From positions 1 to 64,000 of the forward strand of contig CAZMNY010000048.1 in the NCBI GenBank assembly GCA_964567745.1: a DNA stretch of 64,000 nt, in the 5' to 3' direction. The stretch is from CAZMNY01 sp964567745. Lineage in GTDB: Bacteria > Planctomycetota > Planctomycetia > Pirellulales > Pirellulaceae. Below, one piece after another: positions 17,793 through 26,796 of the stretch. Position 1 is the first letter of the stretch; the number at the start of each line of letters is the position of its first letter. The notes under the pieces were generated by a model, which saw nothing but the letters and a program-made list of their open reading frames with translations, made no database searches and had not been told where the DNA came from. Both the position numbers and the translations under genes were made by a program.

Positions 17793-19124
17793 ATGCCAGG
17801 TGTTCTGACTCGACAACCATCATCCTGGACACGCCTCGTTGTCTTGATGGCGGTCGTTTCTTCGGTTCGCACATCGGCCGCTGAGAACTGGGGCGCATGG
17901 CGAGGTCCATCGGCCAACGGTGTGGCGAGTGATGATGCAACACCTCCGCTCCAGTGGAGCGAGACTCGCAATGTCAAATGGAAGACGAGCCTGCCGGGTG
18001 AAGGCAGCTCGACTCCAATCGTCTGGGCCAAGCGCGTCTTCATTCTGGCGGCGGAAAAGACAGATCGGCTCGGCCAGTCGGCGACGCAACAAGACGATCG
18101 GTCGAAGACGAGCGCCCCTGAATACTTTTATCGTTTCTTGGTGCTCTGCTATGACCGCGAAAGCGGGCGAGAATTGTGGCGCCGAGTGGCCTCGGAGGCG
18201 GTTCCTTTTGATGGCCGGCACGGCACAAATACGTACGCTTCCTCGTCCCCGACAACCGACGGCAAGCGGCTCTACGCCTCGTTCGGCTCGTACGGGATCT
18301 TCTGTTTTGATCTGGACGGAATGCCAATCTGGAAACGCGACCTGGGAAGGATGCGAACGCGATACGGTTGGGGCGAGGCCGCCTCGCCGACGCTCTATGA
18401 CGATGCGTTGGTGGTGAATTGGGACCATGAAGATCGGTCGTTTATCACCGTGCTCGATGCCGCGACAGGTAACACAAGGTGGCGAGTTGATCGAGACGAA
18501 CCGACGACGTGGGCCACCCCGTGCGTCGTCGAAACAAAGGACTCGGTCCAAGTTATCGTCAACGGCACGAATCGAGTGCGGAGTTACGAACTGACTTCGG
18601 GAAATCTGATTTGGCAATGCGGAGGCCAGACGCTCAACGCGATACCGTCTCCGTTTGTGATCGGTAATGTCGCTTACTGTGTGAGCGGTTATCGAGGCTC
18701 CGCGGCCTACGCAATTCCTCTTACCGCTCGAGGCGATGTGACTGAATCGGAAGGCTGGCGGTGGCGTCATACGAAAGCGACACCCTATGTCCCATCAGCT
18801 ATCGCGTACCGAGACCGGCTCTACTTTAGCCAGTCGAACCGAGCCATCCTCAGCTGTCTCGATCTTATGACTGGCAAGCCTATCTTCGGCCCGGCTCGAC
18901 TGCCTGGACTTCGCAACATCTACGCGTCACCCATCGCCGCAGCAGGGCATATCTACTGGGTAGGACGCAGCGGCACCACAATCGTCCTGAAAGCCGGCGA
19001 CGATCTCGAAGTCGTTTCAACAAACCAACTCGACGATCCCATCGACGCATCGCCCGTCGCCGTCGGCCGCCAGCTTTTCCTGCGCAGTTCGAGCCATCTC
19101 TATTGCATCGAATCAGCTCGCTGA
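17793..19124 (+). CDS. Exported PQQ-like beta-propeller protein
   Basis: Start ATG 17793 follows GAGGGAC and is followed by a signal peptide (VVLMAVVSSVRTSAAENWG). The typical opening WGAWRGPSANGVA and KWKTSLPGEGSSTPIVW of PQQ-binding-like propellers is present. Repeated blades include GRELWRRV, LDAATGNTRWRVD, LTSGNLIWQCGG, VSGYRGSAAYAIPL and LDLMTGKPIFG. The length of 443 is typical. No enzymatic residues are visible; planctomycete genomes hold many such proteins, often beside DUF1501 genes as here. It is likely periplasmic. A half palindrome repeat lies just downstream. Confidence 0.9.
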   Translation: MPGVLTRQPSSWTRLVVLMAVVSSVRTSAAENWGAWRGPSANGVASDDATPPLQWSETRNVKWKTSLPGEGSSTPIVWAKRVFILAAEKTDRLGQSATQQDDRSKTSAPEYFYRFLVLCYDRESGRELWRRVASEAVPFDGRHGTNTYASSSPTTDGKRLYASFGSYGIFCFDLDGMPIWKRDLGRMRTRYGWGEAASPTLYDDALVVNWDHEDRSFITVLDAATGNTRWRVDRDEPTTWATPCVVETKDSVQVIVNGTNRVRSYELTSGNLIWQCGGQTLNAIPSPFVIGNVAYCVSGYRGSAAYAIPLTARGDVTESEGWRWRHTKATPYVPSAIAYRDRLYFSQSNRAILSCLDLMTGKPIFGPARLPGLRNIYASPIAAAGHIYWVGRSGTTIVLKAGDDLEVVSTNQLDDPIDASPVAVGRQLFLRSSSHLYCIESAR

Positions 19125-19708
19125 AAAGCTGATCGTCGCTTTTCGCTCCGCGAAAGTACCGCATTTCGTGCGCCACTTGTGGCACACAACGACTTGGCAA
19201 GCAGTTTGCGATTCGGCGGCGAACTAAATCCCTCCGCGACAACCAAGGGTCACGTCCAGACCACAACGAGCTTGTCTCGTTCTTTGAATCAGGTTTTAAA
19301 GCTATCCCGCCGGTCGCGATGCCCCGTTGCCAACGTAACGATTGGCATCTCATCTTTTCGTGGATTCTCGTGTTTTTCGTGGCTCGTCCATTCTCGTCAG
19401 ACGAATCTAGCCACGAAGAAAGCACCAAAAGGCACGAAAAAGAAAGTCGGTTACGGGACGCCGCTTCCGGAAAATCGTTACCTGCGTTGCGTGCCACAGG
19501 CTTTCCAGTGGTTGGCGGCAGAATGTCCTTTTCGCCTTTCGGCAAGACCCAAATCCAATGCGCTGACGTAGGCAAGAATGCATCGTGCAAAGTGGTGAAT
19601 GCATCGTGCAAAATGCTCGCTGTCGTCATTCGCTCTTCACTTGTCTTTTATGGGCACCGGGCGCCTCCCATTTTTTTGTCCGTCAATTCTTGTCGAGAGG
19701 GTGCCGTT
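19125..19708. other. Intergenic region with half palindrome and short direct repeat
   Basis: No credible gene. At 19135-19158 lies a left-half copy of the 16.3-kb palindrome. At about 19263 the string caacgagcttgtctcgtt resembles the palindromic core of the 66-bp array at 40.5 kb. At 19576-19591 and 19597-19612 the 16-mer gaatgcatcgtgcaaa occurs twice with a 21-base period. Altogether it looks like accumulated repeat debris. Confidence 0.6.
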
Positions 19709-20252
19709 ATGTTTGGATTGCTTGTCGGCTTAGCGTTGAGTTTTCCGAATGCCGCGGAGAAGGAACCAGAGAGAGGTCTTGAGTTGATCGAGAGTTACAC
19801 CGTCAACGAGAAGAACTCGGCGATGAAAAAGTACAACGAAGCGAAGCTGGCAGCACGGAACAAGATGCTTAAAGAACTTCAAAACAAGTGGGTGCCTGGC
19901 AGGAAGAAGGGCCGAAAGTCTCACAATTCGCGATTCCATCTGACCAAGGGCGTTTCATGCGATCACTGCCATTCGTTTCATTGTCGAGAACCCTGTGCCG
20001 AAAATCCGTCGCGACGGCGTGGGCACGGACAAGAGTTTCCGATTGACTGGGTGGAGAGGAGCGATAACGAGAGTTAAGAGCCCCAAGGATGGTCAATTGT
20101 TTTTCGTCAAGGTGCGACCGGATGTCGAAACAAGCAGCGGTGGAATCGCATTCCTTTCAACGACATTTGAAGAGACTTGGCGAGTGACAAAATCGAAAAT
20201 GACATGCGTCAAGTGCGAGATGAATGACATCAACGTCCTAATTACCAATTAG
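19709..20252 (+). pseudogene. Small unknown protein, probably frameshifted
   Basis: From ATG 19709 (upstream GAGAGGG) a short hydrophobic start (MFGLLVGLALSFPNAA) leads into a charged helix (MKKYNEAKLAARNKMLKELQNKW). This frame would end at 20077 after a Cys/His-rich, compositionally odd stretch. A second frame is open from about 19957 to TAG 20250-20252 and gives a better-looking protein: IVENPVPKIRRDGVGTDKSFRLTGW, then DGQLFFVKVRPDVETSSGG and MTCVKCEMNDINV. I infer one exported protein of about 175 residues broken by a frameshift near 19950. If not broken, it is a 122-residue protein (19709-20077). Function unknown. Confidence 0.45.
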
Positions 20253-20336
20253 TCGGATATCAAAGTGGAATATGTGAGAAGCTGATACCGCAAAGTTGTG
20301 AGTGAAAAATGCTCGCATTCACTCTTGAGTTCATTC

Positions 20337-23081
20337 TTATTCCTGCCGCTCTAGAAGCAGCCAATTGAGGCATGTGTTGCAACGTGCGCGTTGTGGTCCA
20401 AGTTGAATCGTTAAACGGCCGTCTCGAACTTCGACAGCACGAGTGGTCTCGAGGAACCGGCCGGAGTCGGTCGCTTGATCGTTGACGAATTTGGTTCCTT
20501 CGATGGTCAACATCTGCCCGGACTGAGGATGGGCGGTGTCGCCGACACAGGCTGTTACTCGCCATGAGCCGTTCTCAACGGCGCATTCCCAAACGGCTTG
20601 CGAACGCGTGAACAGAAATGAATCGCGAGGCTGCCCCGGATTGCGGCCGCGAGATCGATGGTTCGCCGTCATTTCGCTGGTCCATCCATAGCCTCGTTCC
20701 TTGCTGAACCGCTCGCCATGATCATGCTCGAAACCGTCCAACCGTTGCTGTGATCCCGCGAAGTTGAATCTTCGCACGCTGTGAACCGACACTTTGGGGC
20801 GCACTGACTCAGGTGTTTCAGGCCGCCCATCCTCCATTTCGTTTGGTTCGCTGATCGCAAACACAACGGGTGGTCGCTTCGAATGCGGAAAGGGATCGTC
20901 TTGGTCGCGAATGCCGTCTGCGTCCGCGTCGCCATCTTCAATCCGCTTGGGAATCGGCCTCAAGGGCAGAGCTGCAATGGACCGCCACCAATGTTCGCAG
21001 AACTCGCCGCGCGACATCGGCTCGGCAGAAGGGGAGGGCAGGGGGGCCGATACGATTGGCTTGGTTCGGCGTACCACGTCGTTCCGCCATTTGTCGCTTG
21101 CCGGCGAATCGGGAAAGAAGTCCACCTCGTGTGACTCGTGCGGCAATACGCCGATTGCCGCGAGCCGGTTGATGGCCACAAACGACGCGTGCTGACTTGG
21201 CAAGTCGCGATAGGGCCATAGCAGCAATGGGCGACCGAGTTCGTCGTCGCACAAGACCGAGCGAACTTGCTCCAAGCGATTCCGATTCCACACAAGTTCT
21301 CTCGGCGAGACGTCTTCTCTCAGCGAGACCGCCGCCGCGGCGCCGGCGGCCTGGCCGATCGCGATGCACTGGTCGTGCAAACGGATCGCCGCGCAGACAA
21401 TACTGCTGTAGCCGACATTTTTTTGTGCGCCGAGCAGGCCGTCCATTTGGATCGGTATCAAACTGCGCAGCGGAAATACGCTGCGATCGCTGACATGGCT
21501 CGTGTGCCGCCCCGGCTTTTCAAAATCGATCCAAGGCCCGCTTCGCCCCTCGCCCTTCAAATAGGCTCGTCCGGTTCGATGAAAATCATAATGAAACTGC
21601 CAGGCGAAAAGACCGTCGGGATAAAGCACCTCGGCGAAACGTTCTCGAGCCATCGCCTTTGTTTCGCCGTCTCGATTCCGACCATCTTGCTCGCGCATCA
21701 TGTACATCGCTTTCAGCCTCAACGACTCGCGAATGTACGGCTTGGGCGGAAGGCGATCGGGCGTGCCGAATTCGTCGCTCAACTTGAATCCGCGAAACGA
21801 ATTGGCTGTGTCGTCGGCTCGCTTGTGAACGAAATCCTGTAAGTGATACAGCACCGAGAGCGAATGCCTCTTGGCATCGTCGAAAACAATCTGACGTTGG
21901 GCTCGAGACATCTCGACGATGTTTTTCTTGGAAGCCCCCGGCTCGGATAACTCCAACGCCTCGACCACTCGGCTCGGCAACCTTTCGAGCGGGTAATCCT
22001 GGCCGAGCATATAATTCAAGAGGATAAGCGTCTTCCCCTCGCGACTCGTTTCACCCTCGACAATTCTTCTCACCGTATAGACGCTCAGCTGCCTCGGCGA
22101 AGCCTTGCCGGTAGGCGGCCAGTGCAAGATGCTGCTCAGTTTGACTGGCCGGTCCCACCGCAAATCGCGCATCGCCGCGAGACTCAGCCTTGAGGTGCGG
22201 ACAAAGTTGCGGTCGTCAAAGTGAGCCGGCTTGGGAAGCGTCGCCGACTTGTCGTCCTGCTCGACGATCATCGCCCAGGTGATAGGGTTCATCTCGGTGT
22301 GAGGATTGTCGGTCAAATCGAGCGGAGCACTGGGCTCGTTGTATTTCGAGCGAGCATCCGGACCGCATTCGTACTCAGCGCCCGCCGCCTGAATTGCCTC
22401 GCCCCAGTCGGACGCGTCGATCGTGATTTTGGCCTTAACGTACAATGCGACTGAAGGCGAAACGTCGACATTCGCAGTCTTGGCGAACCACATGCCAGTC
22501 AGTCGAGGCCTCTCGCCGGTCGCCACATCGGCTCGAATCGGATAGTGATTCCAGACGACTCTCACTTGGCCGCTGTCGATATGAGGCTGCAGCATCGAGC
22601 GAAAGATCGCTTCCGCTTCCACTGGACGAAACGTCGATGGCCCGTGGAACGGACGCCCGGGCATTCGTGTTCCGTATTTGGCTTCATTGTGCGTTTCGAT
22701 TCGATCCATCAACTCGCCGAAGAGACCGCTGCGGTGGAACGATCGTTTCATCGGATGCCAATCGACGCCCCAACCAACGCGTCCAACTCCTTTGTTTTCG
22801 TCAACGCACGCTAAGGCCTGTTCGGTGAACTGGCCGCCGAGCCAAGCGCCGTCGTGCACGATCAGAATCGACTTGACTCCCACGCGAGCCGCCTGCAACG
22901 CCGCGGCCCAACCCGACTCCGTTCCGCCGACAACCAGTAAGTCAACCGACTCCTCAAGATGCAAAGGCACCGCTGCGGCCGTTGATGTTAACGTCGAGCC
23001 GGCGATCATCATGGTCATGACGATCAGCACCGTTTTCGTTCGCCAAGTCGGACGACTAGACCCGTTCAATGTCGGTCCCAT
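20337..23081 (-). CDS. Exported FAD-dependent oxidoreductase with Ca-binding and malectin-like modules
   Basis: Start ATG 23079-23081 is chosen because AGGAGG lies 7 bases upstream. A signal peptide (VLIVMTMMIAGSTLTSTAAA) is followed by an FAD_oxidored-type Rossmann motif, DLLVVGGTESGWAAALQAARVG, and the family segment WLGGQFTEQALACVDE. Further matches continue to the flavin-domain end (SIVCAAIRLHDQCIAIGQAAGAAAA, about residues 590-615). Near 713-731 a thrombospondin-type-3-like Ca site (DGDADADGIRDQDDPFP) follows. From about 770 to 914 comes a malectin-like carbohydrate-binding domain (FNFAG, GYGWTSEM, SWRVTACVGD, RLTIQLGP, NWLLLER). The whole suggests a secreted oxidoreductase acting on glycans. 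The catalytic substrate cannot be read from sequence. Confidence 0.85.
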   Translation of the reverse strand: MGPTLNGSSRPTWRTKTVLIVMTMMIAGSTLTSTAAAVPLHLEESVDLLVVGGTESGWAAALQAARVGVKSILIVHDGAWLGGQFTEQALACVDENKGVGRVGWGVDWHPMKRSFHRSGLFGELMDRIETHNEAKYGTRMPGRPFHGPSTFRPVEAEAIFRSMLQPHIDSGQVRVVWNHYPIRADVATGERPRLTGMWFAKTANVDVSPSVALYVKAKITIDASDWGEAIQAAGAEYECGPDARSKYNEPSAPLDLTDNPHTEMNPITWAMIVEQDDKSATLPKPAHFDDRNFVRTSRLSLAAMRDLRWDRPVKLSSILHWPPTGKASPRQLSVYTVRRIVEGETSREGKTLILLNYMLGQDYPLERLPSRVVEALELSEPGASKKNIVEMSRAQRQIVFDDAKRHSLSVLYHLQDFVHKRADDTANSFRGFKLSDEFGTPDRLPPKPYIRESLRLKAMYMMREQDGRNRDGETKAMARERFAEVLYPDGLFAWQFHYDFHRTGRAYLKGEGRSGPWIDFEKPGRHTSHVSDRSVFPLRSLIPIQMDGLLGAQKNVGYSSIVCAAIRLHDQCIAIGQAAGAAAAVSLREDVSPRELVWNRNRLEQVRSVLCDDELGRPLLLWPYRDLPSQHASFVAINRLAAIGVLPHESHEVDFFPDSPASDKWRNDVVRRTKPIVSAPLPSPSAEPMSRGEFCEHWWRSIAALPLRPIPKRIEDGDADADGIRDQDDPFPHSKRPPVVFAISEPNEMEDGRPETPESVRPKVSVHSVRRFNFAGSQQRLDGFEHDHGERFSKERGYGWTSEMTANHRSRGRNPGQPRDSFLFTRSQAVWECAVENGSWRVTACVGDTAHPQSGQMLTIEGTKFVNDQATDSGRFLETTRAVEVRDGRLTIQLGPQRARCNTCLNWLLLERQE

Positions 23082-23127
23082 GATCGCGCCTCCTGAATTC
23101 AACAAACGTCACATTACATTCCGGCAA

Positions 23128-23733
23128 TTATATCAGCTCACGGTTCTTCAACTCGTTGCGCAGCTGGGCGGAATCGACGAATTGAATCGAGTCAATTCCC
23201 ATTGCCTGCGCCGCTTCGACGTTGATGGACCGATCGTCGACGAACAGGCAATCCGACGGCCGCGCGGCCAGCGTATCGAGTGCGAATTGGTAGCAGCGAG
23301 GAACCGGTTTTCGCAGACCAGTTCGGCACGAGACAAACGTCCAATCGAGAAAACGCGATAACTTCAGTCGCTCCTCGATGATTCGGTACCAAATCGAATA
23401 GTTGGAGACCGCGTGCATTTCGAATCCGGCGGCGTGCAACTCAGCCAGCAACAACTCCACACCGTCGATCCAAGAATAGGAATCCCACAGCAGCTGCCGC
23501 AACCGCGCGCCGTCGACGTCGCGTTGATCGGAAAAAAATGTCTTCATGTACTCCGCTTCAGAGATCTTCGCCTCCTCAAAGGCAATCCATGAGTCCGGAT
23601 GCTTTTGCTTGAGCAACTGCTCTAACGTGAGTCCGAAGAACTCCGGGATTGATTGAAAGAACGGATCGACGACGAGCGTATCCATCACGTCAAAAAAGAG
23701 GATTCGCTTGCTTTGCGGCGTCGTTTCAGTCAT
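23128..23733 (-). CDS. HAD-superfamily phosphatase
   Basis: The frame extends upstream, but HAD motif I (ILFFDVMDTLVVDPFF) sits ideally when translation starts at ATG 23731-23733, giving 201 residues. Motif I has the nucleophile Asp15; motif II is VSNYSIWY; the motif III Lys is in TGLRKPVP; motif IV is CLFVDDRSINVEAAQAMG. The FDVMDT variant matches a HAD branch known from plants and cyanobacteria. It is a cytoplasmic phosphatase of unknown substrate. It is separated by 46 bases from the FAD oxidoreductase on the same strand. Confidence 0.85.
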   Translation of the reverse strand: MTETTPQSKRILFFDVMDTLVVDPFFQSIPEFFGLTLEQLLKQKHPDSWIAFEEAKISEAEYMKTFFSDQRDVDGARLRQLLWDSYSWIDGVELLLAELHAAGFEMHAVSNYSIWYRIIEERLKLSRFLDWTFVSCRTGLRKPVPRCYQFALDTLAARPSDCLFVDDRSINVEAAQAMGIDSIQFVDSAQLRNELKNRELI

Positions 23734-24039
23734 TGAGTTCTCAATTTCGAGTTGGTTCGAATCGTTTGAGATGATGTCGATGGCGGGGGCGTGCTTGGCA
23801 TTGAGAGGCTTCAGTGGCGACCTTTTCCGTGGTTTCCGAAGAGACCGAGACGCCCGCTTGTTATGGCCAGCCCATTCTCCGATAATGTGGGCGAAGAGTT
23901 CGCCGATTGCCCCCAATCAAGAGGCCACGGCGATAATCGGAACGCTGGATTCGCCACGCTTTGATCACCTAATCAGACGTTGGCCCAATTGACCACCCCC
24001 CCCAATTGGCTTCGTCAAGCAATGATGGGTGATCGTGAA

Positions 24040-24056
24040 TTGGCACACCACTTGCC
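24040..24056 (+). promoter_or_regulatory. Sigma-54 (RpoN) -24/-12 promoter for glnII
   Basis: TTGGCACACCACTTGCC matches the sigma-54 consensus TGGCAC-N5-TTGC exactly, with GG and GC separated by 10 bases. It points towards the glutamine synthetase gene. A start near 24068 would give a leader of about 200 nt. Nitrogen-responsive sigma-54 control of glutamine synthetase is well established in other bacteria, which supports the call. No enhancer-binding site was identified. Confidence 0.7.
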
Positions 24057-24120
24057 ATTTATGTTGTTCGCCAAGCGAATACGCGCGAAAGCGGTTCCTT
24101 CGGCTCAAAGTGCTCGAAAT

Positions 24121-24149
24121 ACAGGCGCCTCGCGTCGCATGGCGCCTGT
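24121..24149 (+). other. Leader hairpin before glnII
   Basis: ACAGGCGCC (24121-24129) and GGCGCCTGT (24141-24149) form a perfect 9-bp stem with an 11-nt loop, followed by TTATTGGG. It lies between the sigma-54 promoter and the gene. The T-run is too weak to call it a terminator with confidence; an attenuator or RNA-stability element is possible. Confidence 0.45.
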
Positions 24150-24267
24150 TTATTGGGCACCACAGACGTAATCAAAGAAGTATTTTGCACAAACCGTATA
24201 ACCTGCCCGCCGTGCATCACGAATACGAATCGAATTGATGAGACATTGTAAATAAGGAGAACGCTTG

Positions 24268-25257
24268 ATGGGTTACAAACTCGAGTACATTTGGTTGGAC
24301 GGATACACGCCGGAGCCGAGCCTTCGCAGCAAGACGAAGATCGTCTCCGAAGAGCCACGCGACGTGTCCGACTGCCTCGAATGGTCGTTCGACGGAAGTT
24401 CGACCGAGCAGGCCGAGGGAGATTCGTCCGACTGTTTGCTCAAGCCGGTTCGCATGGTTCCCGATCCCGATCGAGAAAACGCGTACTTGGTGATGACCGA
24501 GGTCTTGGCCGCTGACGGCTCAACCCATCCGTCGAACACTCGCGGTACGTTCGAAGACGACGAAGATTTCTGGTTCGGCTTCGAGCAAGAGTACACCATC
24601 ATGGACAGCGGCTTGCCGCTCGGATTTCCGCACGGCGGCTATCCCGGTCCGCAGGGCCCTTACTACTGTTCAGTCGGAACGGACAACGCAGCCGGTCGAG
24701 AAGTGGTCGAAGCCCACTTGGACACTTGCCTGGAAGCTGGGCTGGCCATCACCGGGATCAACGCCGAAGTGATGAAAGGCCAGTGGGAATACCAGCTGCT
24801 TGGCGTCGGCGCTAAGCGAGCAGCCGATGATCTCTGGATCTCGCGTTACCTGCTCTACCGAAACGCCGAGCAATTCCGGTTGGGTATTTCGCTCCATCCG
24901 AAGCCAATCAAAGGCGACTGGAATGGAAGCGGTTGCCACACCAACTTCTCCAACACGGCCATCCGCGAAGAGGGCGGCGAAGATTTCATCAAGGGAATCT
25001 GCGAGAAATTTGGTCAGGCCCACAACGACCATATCGACTCATACGGCTCGGACAACGATCAACGATTGACCGGACTACACGAGACCCAGTCGATTGACCA
25101 ATTCAGCTACGGCGTCAGCGATCGCGGTTCGTCGATTCGCATTCCGATCGCCACAGTGCAGAACGGCTGGAAGGGTTACTTGGAAGATCGACGTCCGGCG
25201 TCCAACATGGATCCGTACCGCGTCGTCGCTCGAATCCTGGCCACCGTCAAAGGCTAG
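24268..25257 (+). CDS. glnII: Glutamine synthetase, type II (eukaryotic-type)
   Basis: It makes glutamine from glutamate, ammonia and ATP in the cytoplasm. The 329-residue length and motifs are those of GSII, not the 470-residue GSI: EYIWLDGYTPEPSLRSKTK, WSFDGSSTEQAEGDSSDCLLKP, FWFGFEQEYTI, GQWEYQ, NGSGCHTNFS, YGVSDRGSSIRIP and YLEDRRPASNMDPY (the C-terminal Arg-containing substrate loop). Start ATG 24268 is preceded by AAGGAG at 9 bases; a TTG directly before it is unlikely. It is preceded by a sigma-54 promoter and followed by a clean terminator, so it is a single-gene unit. Confidence 0.96.
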   Translation: MGYKLEYIWLDGYTPEPSLRSKTKIVSEEPRDVSDCLEWSFDGSSTEQAEGDSSDCLLKPVRMVPDPDRENAYLVMTEVLAADGSTHPSNTRGTFEDDEDFWFGFEQEYTIMDSGLPLGFPHGGYPGPQGPYYCSVGTDNAAGREVVEAHLDTCLEAGLAITGINAEVMKGQWEYQLLGVGAKRAADDLWISRYLLYRNAEQFRLGISLHPKPIKGDWNGSGCHTNFSNTAIREEGGEDFIKGICEKFGQAHNDHIDSYGSDNDQRLTGLHETQSIDQFSYGVSDRGSSIRIPIATVQNGWKGYLEDRRPASNMDPYRVVARILATVKG

Positions 25258-25302
25258 TTCGAAAGCCAAACCGGTTCGACATGAACCTGGATTGAAAATT
25301 CA

Positions 25303-25336
25303 AAAGGACGCTCGTCAAATTCGAGCGTCCTTTTTT
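25303..25336 (+). terminator. Intrinsic terminator of glnII
   Basis: AAAGGACGCTCG (25303-25314) pairs perfectly with CGAGCGTCCTTT (from 25322), with a 7-nt loop and a run of six T. It lies 45 bases after the glnII stop. Confidence 0.93.
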
Positions 25337-25583
25337 GTTGGAGCAACGAAGGACAAAAGGACGCGAAGACGATGAGATAAGAGACATTGCTTCGTCTTGG
25401 TTTCCCTTTTCCCTTCCTCCGCATTGCTCGATTTCGATATTCCCGACACCTCAAATCACAGCCTTGCCTGCGGCGACGGGTTAAACGAATCCGCTTTACT
25501 GCACACGTCTTCGCGCTCTCCGCGCGAGCCGTTGTCTACAGAGCGGACACCACCCCATATTTACGCTGCAGCGAACCCGCGAG

Positions 25584-26624
25584 TCACTCTTCGTCACCGC
25601 GGAGAATATCGGCCATACAGTCGCTGAGGGCGTCGACCAATTGAGTCATGGACTGAAAGCGATCGGTGGCTCGTTTTGCGATCGCCTTAGCGACGACGTC
25701 GTCGAGCGACTTGGGGATGCCTCGATCGGGGCAAGCGGTGCTGGGCGCTTCGGGTTTGGAGTAGAGAATCTTGTCGAAGGTCTCGCGTACGTTGCGCCCT
25801 CGAAACGGCTCGCGAAACGTCAACATCTCGCTCAGCAGCACGCCCACGCTAAACACATCGCAGCGTTCATCGACATATCGATTCATCACTTGTTCGGGCG
25901 CCATGTAGAGCGGCGTGCCTGGTCTTTGGCCGGTTTGAGTCAACGTGCCCAGCGCTTCGTCCGGACTCGTGGCCAACGGGTTCACTTCCCAGCGAGTCGC
26001 CTCTTCGCCCGACTTGTCTGGTTCTTCCGTTTCCACGTACCCCGCTTCGTCGGGCAATCCCCAAACCTTGGCGACGCCCCAATCGAGCAAGATGACTTCG
26101 CCGAATCGACCGACCCAAATATTTTCCGGTTTGACGTCTCGGTGGATGACTCCGTGGGCATGGGCATACGCCAGCGCCTGACAGGCCTGAATGACGACGT
26201 GCAACTGTTCGTGCAGCGGGTATGCCGCGACCGTTCGCTCATCGCCTTTACTTAGTTTCTTGACGACCTGAAAAAAGTTTTCGCCGGCAACACGTTTCAT
26301 CGTGAAGTACAAGCGACTCTGGTCGTCGCGGCCGATCTCGTACACGGGGACCGTATTTGGATGTTGCAATTGCGCGGTCACGCGAGCTTCACGCAAGAAT
26401 CGCCGCCGCTCACGCTTGTCCAAGGCAAACTCGGGCAACAGCGTTTTCATCGCCACGCTGCGGCCCATCATCGTATCCCAGCACGAATAGAGCACCGCTT
26501 TGATGCCGCGAGCCATCTCGCGAAAGTGCATGTATTTGGCAAACCCTTCCGGTGGTACGTCGGGCAAGTCAGGATCGGTGCCGGCGAGGAGAATCTTGGG
26601 ATAGATGTCCTGTTCTTGTTCCAC
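25584..26624 (-). CDS. Cytoplasmic Ser/Thr protein kinase
   Basis: A 346-residue protein made of little more than a Hanks-type kinase domain, without a membrane segment. The glycine loop is degenerate (MARGIKAVLYSC). It is followed by the ATP Lys in VAMKTLLPE, an acidic helix with EARVTAQLQHPNTVPVYEIG, the catalytic loop HRDVKPENI, LLDWG in place of DFG, TPLYMAPEQV, DVFSVGVLLSEMLT and a final Arg in KRATDRFQSM. An insertion of about 40 residues follows DWGVAKVWG. DWG and a poor glycine loop recur in planctomycete kinases, so activity is still plausible. It stands alone, with no phosphatase or regulator beside it. Confidence 0.92.
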   Translation of the reverse strand: MEQEQDIYPKILLAGTDPDLPDVPPEGFAKYMHFREMARGIKAVLYSCWDTMMGRSVAMKTLLPEFALDKRERRRFLREARVTAQLQHPNTVPVYEIGRDDQSRLYFTMKRVAGENFFQVVKKLSKGDERTVAAYPLHEQLHVVIQACQALAYAHAHGVIHRDVKPENIWVGRFGEVILLDWGVAKVWGLPDEAGYVETEEPDKSGEEATRWEVNPLATSPDEALGTLTQTGQRPGTPLYMAPEQVMNRYVDERCDVFSVGVLLSEMLTFREPFRGRNVRETFDKILYSKPEAPSTACPDRGIPKSLDDVVAKAIAKRATDRFQSMTQLVDALSDCMADILRGDEE

Positions 26625-26796
26625 GCTCGCCTCCGTTGTTGACCCGAGCCGGAAAAATCTCTAACCGGTGCCACTATTGTCGCCCATTCTGTTGAAACGG
26701 CAACGTCAGAAGCTTACGATCTGAGCAAGTTTCAATCCAGATTCTTTCCATTGCCGGCCGACCAAATTCCCTCCTCCAACCGACGACAGAATCGAC

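Larger units (their letters stand above)
23734..24267. other. Intergenic regulatory region upstream of glnII
   Basis: About 530 bases between the divergent HAD and glnII genes. It holds a sigma-54 type promoter at 24040-24056 and a GC-rich hairpin at 24121-24149 inside the predicted leader. The part next to the HAD gene (23734-24000) shows no recognisable element. Confidence 0.6.

Noticed and set aside
25584..26624. DWG instead of DFG as evidence of a dead kinase
   Set aside because: DWG and DMG variants are common in planctomycete kinases. The catalytic loop HRDVKPEN and the ATP Lys are intact.
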